Source: Chthoniobacterales bacterium (lineage in GTDB: Bacteria; Verrucomicrobiota; Verrucomicrobiia; Chthoniobacterales; UBA6821). Taken from it: 8,635 nt of DNA. Location of the stretch: contig JAIPKF010000057.1 in assembly GCA_021733705.1 (NCBI GenBank), forward strand, positions 1 through 8,635, written 5' to 3'. Below are positions 1 to 6,444 of this stretch, one piece after another. The notes beneath the pieces are model-generated. The model did not search any database, was not told the origin of the DNA, and saw only the letters and a program-made list of their open reading frames with translations. Within the stretch, counting starts at the first letter, position 1. Each line of letters opens with the position of its first letter. A program made the position numbers and the translations under genes.

Positions 1-261
1 ATTGGAAATGCACAACCACTTTTCCTGGCCCGCTCACTACTTCCGTTGCGAGAGCCACGTCTCTTAAAAGAAAAACATCTTCGTTTTGAATTTGCTGGAA
101 AAAAGAATGTTTCCCTCATTGGGATTTTCTTTAATGGTGCTCTAGAGCCCCTTCCAGAGCCACCTTGGGATATTGCTTTTACGCTCGTGAGTAATAACTA
201 CCAGGGAAGAACCACGATGCAACTTCAGATAGTTGCGATTCGAACATCCTCGTTTTCGTAA
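1..261 (+). CDS. recJ: RecJ single-stranded-DNA exonuclease, C-terminal end (5' part outside window)
   Basis: The frame is open from base 1 to a TAA at 259-261 and gives 86 residues. It begins GNAQPLF and ends with DIAFTLVSNNYQGRTTMQLQ, followed by I-V-A-I-R. This is the pattern of the C-terminal OB-type domain of RecJ: GNPxPxF, then a KEKHLRF-like strand, then xDIAFxLxxNxYxGxxxxQLxxxxIR. RecJ degrades single-stranded DNA 5' to 3' in recombination and mismatch/base-excision repair. The catalytic DHH and DHHA1 domains would lie upstream, outside the window, so activity cannot be judged. The gene converges on the TPR gene, with only 22 bp between the two stops and no convincing terminator hairpin there. 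The family call rests on C-terminal motifs recalled by eye. Confidence 0.82.
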   Translation: MGNAQPLFLARSLLPLREPRLLKEKHLRFEFAGKKNVSLIGIFFNGALEPLPEPPWDIAFTLVSNNYQGRTTMQLQIVAIRTSSFS

Positions 262-283
262 TTTGATGATACAGTCAAAAGCT

Positions 284-958
284 TTATTTCAAATCCTCAA
301 TGGGTTTTTTCATAATCGTATCCATGACTGGATCGTGGGGTGCACCCAGGTCGAGTGCTCGTTGGTAGTGACGACGAGCTGCTTCCATTGCTGGCGGATT
401 ATGCCGCATGTAATAAACTGCTAGATTAAAATGTGCTTCAGCATACTTAGGATCTAGTTCAATAGCCTTGCGTAAGGAGGCTTCTGAAATTTCATGCCAC
501 TCTTTCCGCCCAGCTACAATACCCAAATAATGGTGAGCTTTAGCATTTTTAGGATCGTACAGAGTTGCTTGAACTAAAGCTGCAAAAGCCTCATCGATCC
601 TTTGTTCCTGAAGATCATTCAAACCAAGTAAGAGCCAGGCATTGGGATTTTCTAATTTCTGTTGAAGTGATTCTTTTAGGAGCCGCTCTGTTTCTCCAGT
701 TTTATTAAGATGAATTTCTACTGCTGCAAGGTGATTGAGTGTTTCTACGTCATGTGGGGATAGGCTTAGGAGCTGTTGGTATTTTTTTTCTGCAGAGGCA
801 AAGTCTCCCTTATCGTAATCCTTGCTTGCTTGAAGGGCAATGAGGCTTGATTCCTGTAAAACTTTTTTATTAGTAGTTGCTACTGTTTTATCCTCTTGAG
901 CCCCGGTAGAAGCAATTCCAATAAGAGCCAGTACTAGCAAATAAAAACAGGGAACCAT
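284..958 (-). CDS. exported TPR-repeat protein
   Basis: A 224-residue protein starting MVPCFYLLVLALIGIASTGA. A hydrophobic segment at about residues 5-16 and a small-residue stretch around S17-A20 look like a signal peptide, so the mature protein probably acts in the periplasm. About five tetratricopeptide repeats follow (roughly 38-70, 71-104, 105-138, 139-172, 173-206), with typical AWLLLG, AHHYLG, AIELDPKYAEAHFNLA and RHYQRALDLGA signatures. The end (HNPPAMEAARRHYQRALDLG, then A-P-H-D-P) resembles TPR proteins I associate with Verrucomicrobiota and Chlamydiota. TPRs mediate protein-protein contacts and the partner is unknown. The start lies 20 bp after the proC stop on the same strand, so the two are probably co-transcribed. 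The ATG at 956-958 has no clear Shine-Dalgarno sequence. No enzymatic domain is visible. Confidence 0.85.
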   Translation of the reverse strand: MVPCFYLLVLALIGIASTGAQEDKTVATTNKKVLQESSLIALQASKDYDKGDFASAEKKYQQLLSLSPHDVETLNHLAAVEIHLNKTGETERLLKESLQQKLENPNAWLLLGLNDLQEQRIDEAFAALVQATLYDPKNAKAHHYLGIVAGRKEWHEISEASLRKAIELDPKYAEAHFNLAVYYMRHNPPAMEAARRHYQRALDLGAPHDPVMDTIMKKPIEDLK

Positions 959-978
959 GTGTGGTATTTTTGTAAAAA

Positions 979-1782
979 TTAAGAGGCTAATTCCTGAGCT
1001 CTTTTAGTGGCTGCATGCACTGCCCTAATAACAGTATTCGAAAATTGACTCTCTTCGAGCACGTTAAGACCTGCTTCTGTTGTTCCCTTAGGGCTTGCGA
1101 TTTGGGCTCGAAGGGCTACTGGGGTATCCTCTGTTTCTAAAATGAGTGCTGCCGATGATGCTAGTACATGGGCTGAGAGAGCTCGTGAGAGGGAGGGATC
1201 GAGGCCTTCCTGAATTCCTCCCTGAAAAAGAGCTTCCAAAAAAAGTAGTGCAAAAGCGGGTCCGCTTCCACTAACGGCAGTAGCAGCATTCGTTTGCTTT
1301 TCCCCAATTTCAAAGACCGTGCCGACCGTGGCAAACAATCTTGTTGTAAGGTCCATGTCATCTTCTGTTGCAGAGTGGTGTGGAGTAATTGTTGTGACTC
1401 CTTTGCCAATACGAACAGCAATATTTGGCATCGTACGAATGATGCGTGCCTCTCTCCCAGCTGCATCGTAGAGATCTTCTAATAAAATCCCTGCTGCAAT
1501 GGAGATAATTAATTTATTGTTGAGTAAAGAGGCATTTTTAGAGAGGACCTCTAAAGCCTGTGCTGGCTTGGTGCAAAGTAAAATCACGGGTGAAGCGATG
1601 ATTGCCTCTTCATTATCAGAGGTAGCATTGACTTGATATTCCCGAGCAAGTTTTTGAGCTGAGTCTCCATGACGTGAAGAGATAAATATGTTTTCTTTTT
1701 CTATGAATGAGGCCTGCAATAGGCCTCTAATCAGTGCTTGTGCCATTCGGCCTGCCCCAAGAAATGAGAGTGAAGGAGTCAT
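979..1782 (-). CDS. proC: pyrroline-5-carboxylate reductase
   Basis: A 267-residue protein of normal family length. ProC reduces 1-pyrroline-5-carboxylate to L-proline with NAD(P)H, the last step of proline synthesis, in the cytosol. Visible family marks, in order: the Rossmann nucleotide-binding FLGAGRM (G9-x-G11-x-M13), CTKP (70-73), SIAAGI near 94-99, RTMPN (116-120), SGSGPAF (171-177) and the C-terminal dimerisation/active-site motif SPKGTTEAGL (230-239). Nothing essential appears missing. The gene lies between phrB (45 bp upstream) and the TPR gene (20 bp downstream) on the same strand, suggesting one transcript. The ATG at 1780-1782 directly precedes the Rossmann strand, as expected. 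The leader (TTACAAATA) lacks a purine-rich ribosome site. Confidence 0.96.
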   Translation of the reverse strand: MTPSLSFLGAGRMAQALIRGLLQASFIEKENIFISSRHGDSAQKLAREYQVNATSDNEEAIIASPVILLCTKPAQALEVLSKNASLLNNKLIISIAAGILLEDLYDAAGREARIIRTMPNIAVRIGKGVTTITPHHSATEDDMDLTTRLFATVGTVFEIGEKQTNAATAVSGSGPAFALLFLEALFQGGIQEGLDPSLSRALSAHVLASSAALILETEDTPVALRAQIASPKGTTEAGLNVLEESQFSNTVIRAVHAATKRAQELAS

Positions 1783-1827
1783 TATTTGTAATTGAGAATC
1801 GTTATGTAAGTTAAATACTTTAAAATT

Positions 1828-3246
1828 TCAGATGTTGAGTTGATGGTAGGCCTCTAGGGCGTTGTCTCGAGAATCTGCCAAATTGACGATCGGGTGGGGA
1901 TAGGTTTTTCCTAGTTCCACTTCGGCTCTTTTTAAGATCTCCTCTGGAGCCTCCCATGGTGTAAAAAGGTATTTTTTTGGTATCTTTTTTAATTCAGGAA
2001 CAAAGCGGCGAGTATATTCCCCCTCTGGATCAAATTTTTCACCCTGAAGCACAGGATTGAAAATTCTAAAATAGGGAGCAGCATCGGCACCGGAGCCAGC
2101 TACCCATTGCCAGCTGGCACTATTATTAGCGAGATCGGCATCCAAAAGAGTATCCCAAAACCAAGTCTCCCCATGGTGCCAATGAATGAGGAGATTTTTT
2201 ACTAAAAAGGAGGCTACAATCATACGGACTCGATTATGCATAGTGCCGGTCTGCCACAGCTCGCGCATTCCAGCATCGACAATTGGGTAGCCTGTTGCTC
2301 CCTTTTGCCATGCTTTTAAGAGCTGCTTATTTTCTCTCCAAGGAAATCGATCGAACTTAGATTGAAAATTTTTCCAAGGTAACTCGGGGAAATGGTAGAG
2401 AAGAGAATATGAAAATTCGCGCCAGCCAAGTTCGCTTAAGAAATGATCTTTATCTTTTGTTGGAATCTCAGAACCAACGGTATTCACGGCATGCCAGACT
2501 TTTTGAGGAGAGATTTCACCAAAATGAAGGTAGGGGGAGAGGTGAGAAACATGGGCTTGAGCAGGATGGTTGCGTCCCTCCTTGTAGCCAGATAATCCAT
2601 GAGATAAAAAAGTGTTCAGTTTTTTGTGTGCTCCCATTTCTCCCACTTCCCACTCTTTTTCAAAATGCTGATACCATGAAATTGTTGGAAGTAATGCTAA
2701 ATCACTCAAGGTCGTAGTATTGGTGGAATCTTTTAAAAATTCGATAGAATGGGGGGTAGGTAATGGCTCTCGTGGTGCCCTAGAAGATGCCTGGCGATAA
2801 AAAGGAGTAAAAACTTTGTATGGGGTTTGATCACTTTTAAGCACTTCCCATGGTTCCCAAAGCAACGATCCATTAAAACTTTCACAGAAGATTCCTTGCT
2901 CCTGAAGTTTTGTTTTCAGAGCGGTATCGTTTTTAATACGCCACGGTTCGTAACAACGATTCCAGTAGACAGCTTCAATTTTTTGAGAATCTATTAATCC
3001 AGTAATGATCTTAATTGGATCACCTGAATACAAGTGAAGCTTTCCATCGAGCGCCTGATTTAATTTTACTAAGGAGTGATGGAGCCACCAGCGACTCGCA
3101 GCTCCCATTTTAAAATCTCCAGCATTTTCATCATCTAAAATATAAATTGCGATGAGAGGACCTTTTTTTGCAGCTTGAAAAAGTCCTGGATTATCAGAAA
3201 CTCTTAAATCTTGACGAAACCAAAAAAGGGTAGGAGAAGGTTTCAT
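1828..3246 (-). CDS. phrB: deoxyribodipyrimidine photolyase (class I CPD photolyase)
   Basis: A 472-residue flavoprotein that uses near-UV/blue light to split cyclobutane pyrimidine dimers in DNA. The N-terminal alpha/beta antenna domain (about 1-135) opens with LFWFRQDLRVSDNP. The FAD-binding domain follows, with EGRNHPAQAHVSHLSPYLHF around 223-242, GWREF (274-278), GYPIVDAGMREL (319-330), MHNRVRM (336-342), NNSASWQWVAG (374-384) and the very conserved DAAPYFRIFNP (388-398). By comparison with my memory of E. coli PhrB (W306, W359, W382), the electron-transfer tryptophans are W303, W356 and W379, a constant offset of three. The protein appears complete. It is the first gene of a phrB-proC-TPR cluster and is divergent from the Ni-SOD-like gene. 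Its upstream region has an AT-rich TATATATTTG only a few bases before the ATG, which may be a -10 element of a nearly leaderless message. Confidence 0.97.
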   Translation of the reverse strand: MKPSPTLFWFRQDLRVSDNPGLFQAAKKGPLIAIYILDDENAGDFKMGAASRWWLHHSLVKLNQALDGKLHLYSGDPIKIITGLIDSQKIEAVYWNRCYEPWRIKNDTALKTKLQEQGIFCESFNGSLLWEPWEVLKSDQTPYKVFTPFYRQASSRAPREPLPTPHSIEFLKDSTNTTTLSDLALLPTISWYQHFEKEWEVGEMGAHKKLNTFLSHGLSGYKEGRNHPAQAHVSHLSPYLHFGEISPQKVWHAVNTVGSEIPTKDKDHFLSELGWREFSYSLLYHFPELPWKNFQSKFDRFPWRENKQLLKAWQKGATGYPIVDAGMRELWQTGTMHNRVRMIVASFLVKNLLIHWHHGETWFWDTLLDADLANNSASWQWVAGSGADAAPYFRIFNPVLQGEKFDPEGEYTRRFVPELKKIPKKYLFTPWEAPEEILKRAEVELGKTYPHPIVNLADSRDNALEAYHQLNI

Positions 3247-3317
3247 AATTCAAATATATACAGGATGGTCCGAAACATTGTAGCTTTCGATGTAAGAAAC
3301 CAAAATGAAAAAAACCG

Positions 3318-3755
3318 ATGAAGAAAATATTAACACTGTTGTATGTCCTGCTTACCTTTGCTCTGTTACCCACAAGGATCATGGCCCATTGTCAAATCCC
3401 CTGTGGCATTTTTCATGATGATCTTGTTTTTGAAACATTAGAGCAAAACTTAGAGACACTGCAAAAAGCTGATCATGAGCTTAGCAGCTCGACCCTTCCT
3501 TCAAATCAATCGGTGCGTTGGATCTTAAATAAAGAAGATCAATCCAACCAGATTGCCCAGACAATGCTTACCTATTTTTTGCAGCAACGTGTCAAGCTAG
3601 ATGATCCCAAACGCGCTGAAAAATTAGACCTTATTTCAAAAATTGCTTTGCAATGTGCTAAAGTAAAACAGACCACAGATGCTAAGGAAGTCTCCACTCT
3701 TGGTGAAGAAATTCAACAACTCAAAGGACTCTCTGGCGTTGTGCCAGCAAAGTAG
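3318..3755 (+). CDS. sodN: nickel superoxide dismutase-like protein with signal peptide
   Basis: A 145-residue protein. Residues 1-23 form a classical signal peptide: KK, a leucine-rich core, then TRIMA. Residues 24-32 are HCQIPCGIF, the nickel hook of Ni-SOD (mature H1-C2-x-x-P5-C6-G7-x-Y9). Cleavage after A23 would expose His24 as the new N-terminus, supplying all known Ni ligands: the His1 amine and imidazole, the Cys2 amide and thiolate, and the Cys6 thiolate. The rest fits the Ni-SOD four-helix bundle, including SVRWILNKEDQSNQIAQTML and YFLQQRV, which match the VRW-NKE-YF-QR pattern I recall from PVC and Bacteroidota members. The mature length is about 122 residues, near the family norm (about 117). 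The expected role is converting superoxide to O2 and H2O2 outside the cytoplasm. Position 9 is Phe instead of Tyr. No SodX-type maturation protease is adjacent, consistent with maturation by signal peptidase. No clear Shine-Dalgarno precedes the ATG. Confidence 0.78.
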   Translation: MKKILTLLYVLLTFALLPTRIMAHCQIPCGIFHDDLVFETLEQNLETLQKADHELSSSTLPSNQSVRWILNKEDQSNQIAQTMLTYFLQQRVKLDDPKRAEKLDLISKIALQCAKVKQTTDAKEVSTLGEEIQQLKGLSGVVPAK

Positions 3756-3773
3756 AGTTAGTTTTTAATACCG

Positions 3774-3786
3774 ATAGAGGGTCTAT
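3774..3786. repeat. short hairpin downstream of the Ni-SOD-like gene
   Basis: ATAGA-GGG-TCTAT is a perfect 5-bp stem with a 3-base loop, 18 bases after the stop at 3755, flanked by TTAA on both sides. It lacks a U-run on the plus strand, so it is at best a weak terminator or 3'-end stabilising stem. Confidence 0.3.
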
Positions 3787-3808
3787 TAAGTTGAGAAAGA
3801 CGTGATAG

Positions 3809-3889
3809 AAGTGCTGAGACTTTTCTTAGGGTAAGGGCGGAGAATGAGACGCTATCTCAAAAAAAGGGATTGAAAGCCCTGCAGCACTT
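3809..3889. other. nested inverted repeats in intergenic region (possible structured RNA or terminator)
   Basis: AAGTGCTG (3809-3816) is the exact reverse complement of CAGCACTT (3882-3889). Nested inside are TGAGA-CGCTA-TCTCA (3845-3859), followed by seven A's, and AGGG (3865-3868) with CCCT (3877-3880). A plus-strand RNA could therefore fold as a closed outer stem with two inner hairpins. The downstream TTTT could let it act as a terminator between the Ni-SOD-like gene and the 3948 gene. I recognise no known RNA family. The stems are short and some may be chance. Confidence 0.3.
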
Positions 3890-3912
3890 TTGCTAATCTC
3901 CTTTTCCAAAAA

Positions 3913-3938
3913 ATCTCAGTACCTCCATGTGGTGAGAT
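3913..3938. repeat. inverted repeat just before the 3948 start codon
   Basis: ATCTCA (3913-3918) pairs with TGAGAT (3933-3938). The hairpin ends ten bases before the ATG at 3948, where a ribosome site would be expected. The spacer before the ATG is C-rich (CCCCCC then TCC) and contains no Shine-Dalgarno sequence. A structure here could limit translation, but this is inference. Confidence 0.3.
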
Positions 3939-3947
3939 CCCCCCTCC

Positions 3948-4205
3948 ATGAAAGTTCTCCTCACTATTGTCATTCCTACTCTCTTTTTTCTAAGCAGTAG
4001 ACTGCTCTTAGCCGTAGAAAGCCCAGGAGAGACCTCTCCCCAAGAGCCATCACATCCCAAGAGTATTGCTCCTTCCTCAATGCCTCTCAAAGGCAAGAGA
4101 GTGAAATCCTCGATCTCTATGATGAAAAAATGTCCGAGGGCCGCACGGCTTCTGTTCTTCGTCTTGGGAGCCCAGGGAGCTATGAGTATCAACCTGCCCC
4201 TCTAG
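3948..4205 (+). CDS. signal-peptide-bearing 5' fragment of the broken gene
   Basis: The ATG at 3948 is the only start in this frame, because a TGA sits at 3933-3935. Residues 1-22 (MKVLLTIVIPTLFFLSSRLLLA, written here as MKVLLTIV plus IPTLFFLSSRLLLA) form a typical Sec signal peptide with likely cleavage before VESPGE. The following ESPGETSPQEPSHPKS still looks coding. From about residue 35 the frame turns into hydrophobic, implausible sequence (RAARLLFFVLGAQG) and stops at 4205, while a neighbouring frame reads better. The real message therefore probably leaves this frame between 4001 and about 4080. As a stand-alone 85-residue protein it is unlikely. Confidence 0.4.
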   Translation: MKVLLTIVIPTLFFLSSRLLLAVESPGETSPQEPSHPKSIAPSSMPLKGKRVKSSISMMKKCPRAARLLFFVLGAQGAMSINLPL

Positions 4206-4564
4206 CATCAAGCCCCACCCAGGAGGCTTCTCTCTCCTTTTTAAGCAAGCAAGAGTCTGGATTATTTTGTGACTGGTACAGCACTTCTGAACAATCCCAG
4301 GATAAAAAATGGGAGATCACCGAAAGCCCAAAAGAGACTCATGCTGACGTAGCCCTCCATTCTAACCAACTTCATTTTCATTTGAAATCAAATGAAGCAC
4401 TTCACGATCCCTCCACGATCGTAGAGACGATGATAGAACCTGCAGTATCCTCAACAATTGATTTACTGTTTGATGAACTTCTACTGGGGAATTGCGATAG
4501 CACAAGGAGAGAGAGCAGTAAACGAACACTCAAGAATTTCCACATTGGAGCAGGCAAGGCATGA
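4130..4564 (+). CDS. middle fragment of the broken secreted gene
   Basis: This frame is open from 4001 (after TAG 3998-4000) to a TGA at 4562-4564. Its first ATG at 4130 follows GATGAAAAA and probably is not a genuine start, since coding-like sequence (LNASQRQESEILDLYDEK) precedes it. The content is hydrophilic, Ser/Glu-rich and unlike any family I know: MSEGRTASVLRLGSPGSYEY near the start and VSSTIDLLFDELLLG near 4445-4490. After the GGGG at 4486-4489 the reading becomes less plausible (NCDSTRRESSKRTLKNFH), while the frame one base further looks better. It is best read as the central piece linking the signal peptide to the long 3' frame. Confidence 0.4.
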   Translation: MSEGRTASVLRLGSPGSYEYQPAPLASSPTQEASLSFLSKQESGLFCDWYSTSEQSQDKKWEITESPKETHADVALHSNQLHFHLKSNEALHDPSTIVETMIEPAVSSTIDLLFDELLLGNCDSTRRESSKRTLKNFHIGAGKA

Positions 4565-6416
4565 GCATTCAGAATCCTTATCTTCAGCCGCTCTCAAAAG
4601 AACGAGAGAGGAAGGAGAAGGAATTGAATCGTCCCTAGCAAAGCGTCTCCGCTCAGAGGAGAGTCACGGAAATTTGCAGGGAACGCTCGTGGAAAATATC
4701 GCTCATGCAGCAGCTCAAAAAAGAGCTCTGGATATCCCGAGCGACAATACTTCTTTCTCCAATAAAAAACAAAAATTAGGAGAGGGTTCTAGTTCCTCGA
4801 GTGATTTTCAAAATCTAAAAAATGTGACTTCTGGAGAAAGTCACTCCAATGCTCATAACGACAAGTTTGAGGCACCAACAGAAAGAGCTCATTACCGCCT
4901 TGGGGAGAATGGTTGGAAAGAAAGGAGTCCATCTGCAGCAGGAAATGGCCTAGAAGGCCAATGGGAGAAAACAGACCATTTTGATAAAAATAATTTAGGA
5001 GAGGGAACACGGAAAGAAGCATTAGCAGGAGAATTATTATTACATAAAAATATTAATTGTACATTTATAGAACACCATAGCCAGAGCCGCCGCGATGGTA
5101 TTGCTAACAAAATAAAACCTTATAGTGATGAACTCAACAAACCAGAGACTCAACAAAAACCAGAGGAAAGAGACAAGTTAACAAATCTTAATAGCGTTTT
5201 AACAGCTGCTCTTAAGTATCAGAATTCAATAATCGGTCATCTTGCAAAAAGTGAAACCTCTCCTGATCCTAAAATAAAAGCACTTCAATGCCTATCTAGA
5301 ATTTCAGAAGCGATAAAGCTCGATGAGCGCCCCAATAAAATCGAGGTGCTAGCAGAAAAACTAGAACACGATTATACTCAACTAGCGACTTATCAAGAGA
5401 GGGTTCAAGTGCTACAAATAGAGATAGACCAACAGGCTGAGCCAATGGGAGAGGATGATCCTGAGTTCATTGGTATGGATCATCTCCTTAAAGCGATCAC
5501 TCATCAATCTGATCTCATTAAAGCCAGAGTTGCCAGGGCCACATTGATACGTCCACCTTATGAAACACTCAGTGAAATACAACAAGCCGATCTTTCAGCA
5601 AATAAATGGCTCTGTATTGAAAAAGAAGCGCTGGCTCGAAGTGAAGAGCTATTAGCTCGAGCTTTATTGTTAGATAGTGATCCCTTTTTTCATCGTGGTG
5701 CAGCAAGAGTATTTCAAAAAGTAGCCGAGGAAGCACAAAAGCCAGAACCTAATCAACAAATTATTGATTGGTTTACTCAGGCAGCAAGCTTACTTCAACA
5801 GTCTGCAGAGGAAGAAGAAGAAAAAGCAGAGTATCTTAATAATGCAGGGTATGCTCTTAGTAAGGCAGCTCGGGAAGCAACAGAGCCATATCCTAATCAA
5901 CAAATTATTAATTGGTTTACTGAGGCAGCAAGCAATCATAAACAGGCTGCAAAGGAAATTGCTGAAGGGCGGGATAAAATAGCAGAGCACCTTAATACTG
6001 CAGGGCATGCTCTTTCTAATGCAGCCGAGGAAGCAGAAAAGACCTATACAGAGAATAGAGCTTTATCTGAACGGTTTGACATGGATATGGTTAAGTTTCA
6101 TGAGGGAGTAGAAGCTGCTTTTGATGATGATTATGTTGAAACGCTTTTTTTGGATGCTGCAGAAGCCTATCGTTCCTTTATTTCTGCAGAGGAGACTGGT
6201 GATACTTCCGCGGCTACATCCTGGCGTGTTATTGGAAATCACTATCGAGATGCTGCAAAAGAGTGCAAAGACTTTTTGGAGAAGAATAACCTAACTCCGC
6301 GAGATAGTAGATTTGATGCTTTTTTGAATCAAAGCATCGAGGAAAGGCCAACCATCAATGCGCGATTGGAGGAGGCTATTAGACTTAGGAATCAGTTAGG
6401 GAAATCTAAAACCTAG
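4458..6416 (+). CDS. long 3' frame of the broken effector-like protein: basic clusters and helical repeats
   Basis: This is the largest intact frame (652 codons from TTG 4458, open upstream to 4437). The TTG has no ribosome site, so this is probably not an independent gene. Residues about 16-190 are low-complexity Ser/Glu/Lys sequence with three K-K/R-x-K/R clusters: KRTR (47-50), KRLR (62-65) and KKQK (103-106). These resemble eukaryotic nuclear localisation signals. Residues about 190-410 are helical and charged, with coiled-coil-like stretches such as IEVLAEKLEHDYTQLATYQE. Residues 415-462 and 463-514 are tandem repeats sharing PNQQIIxWFTxAAS, and a third, diverged unit starts at 515 (AGHALSNAAEEAEK). 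No catalytic motif is visible. Ala/Glu-rich repeats of this style remind me of uncharacterised proteins of environmental chlamydiae, by recollection only. Function unknown. Confidence 0.7.
   Translation: MIYCLMNFYWGIAIAQGERAVNEHSRISTLEQARHEHSESLSSAALKRTREEGEGIESSLAKRLRSEESHGNLQGTLVENIAHAAAQKRALDIPSDNTSFSNKKQKLGEGSSSSSDFQNLKNVTSGESHSNAHNDKFEAPTERAHYRLGENGWKERSPSAAGNGLEGQWEKTDHFDKNNLGEGTRKEALAGELLLHKNINCTFIEHHSQSRRDGIANKIKPYSDELNKPETQQKPEERDKLTNLNSVLTAALKYQNSIIGHLAKSETSPDPKIKALQCLSRISEAIKLDERPNKIEVLAEKLEHDYTQLATYQERVQVLQIEIDQQAEPMGEDDPEFIGMDHLLKAITHQSDLIKARVARATLIRPPYETLSEIQQADLSANKWLCIEKEALARSEELLARALLLDSDPFFHRGAARVFQKVAEEAQKPEPNQQIIDWFTQAASLLQQSAEEEEEKAEYLNNAGYALSKAAREATEPYPNQQIINWFTEAASNHKQAAKEIAEGRDKIAEHLNTAGHALSNAAEEAEKTYTENRALSERFDMDMVKFHEGVEAAFDDDYVETLFLDAAEAYRSFISAEETGDTSAATSWRVIGNHYRDAAKECKDFLEKNNLTPRDSRFDAFLNQSIEERPTINARLEEAIRLRNQLGKSKT
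5700..6150 (+). repeat. tandem 48-52-codon repeats inside the effector-like gene
   Basis: Unit 1 is 5700-5843 (144 bp), unit 2 is 5844-5999 (156 bp), and a diverged unit 3 runs from 6000. Bases 5748-5789 and 5892-5933 match at 40 of 42 positions, exactly 144 bp apart. GTAGCCGAGG (5721), GCAGCTCGGG (5865) and GCAGCCGAGG (6021) mark the same position in each unit. Near-identity of the DNA over the NQQII-WFT core suggests a fairly recent duplication or gene conversion. Confidence 0.85.
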
Positions 6417-6444
6417 TTCAGATAGTTCACCACGTTTCTTACCA

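Larger units (their letters stand above)
3948..6416 (+). pseudogene. large secreted effector-like gene with two compensating frameshifts
   Basis: Three plus-strand pieces appear to be one former or uncertain gene of about 822 codons. The frame starting at 3948 gives a signal peptide. After a -1 shift somewhere in 4001-4130, the next frame gives plausible coding (for example LNASQRQESEILDLYDEKMS). After a +1 shift the original frame resumes to the TAG at 6414-6416. Candidate sites are a C-run at 4038-4041 (or 4056-4058) missing one C and a GGGG at 4486-4489 with one G too many. Removing that G joins FDELLLG smoothly to IAIAQGERAVNEHS. The net shift is zero. It could be a decayed gene, phase variation at short runs, or two sequencing errors. 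No domain family is recognised. The architecture (signal peptide, disordered basic/acidic region, helical repeats) suggests a secreted protein of a host-associated bacterium. Confidence 0.6.

Noticed and set aside
262..283. Bidirectional terminator between recJ and the TPR gene.
   Set aside because: Only a short AAAGCTTT palindrome is present. There is no GC-rich stem with a U-run.
2409..2717. A 102-codon plus-strand frame inside phrB.
   Set aside because: It is antisense to strongly conserved photolyase sequence and shows no family motif.
3250..3270. TATATATTTG before phrB as a Bacteroidota-type -10 (TAnnTTTG).
   Set aside because: No matching -33 TTG is seen, and the site is so close to the ATG that an AT-rich coincidence is equally likely. 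It is not used as taxonomic evidence.
3893..4192. A 99-codon minus-strand frame opposite the signal-peptide region of the 3948 gene.
   Set aside because: Its composition is implausible, with no motif or ribosome site. The plus strand has a convincing signal peptide here.
5764..6008. Open frames of about 72 codons on both strands across the tandem repeats.
   Set aside because: They are by-products of the repetitive, A-rich coding sequence of the large frame.
5700..6150. CRISPR-like array.
   Set aside because: The repeats are in-frame coding units of 144-156 bp without short repeats or spacers.
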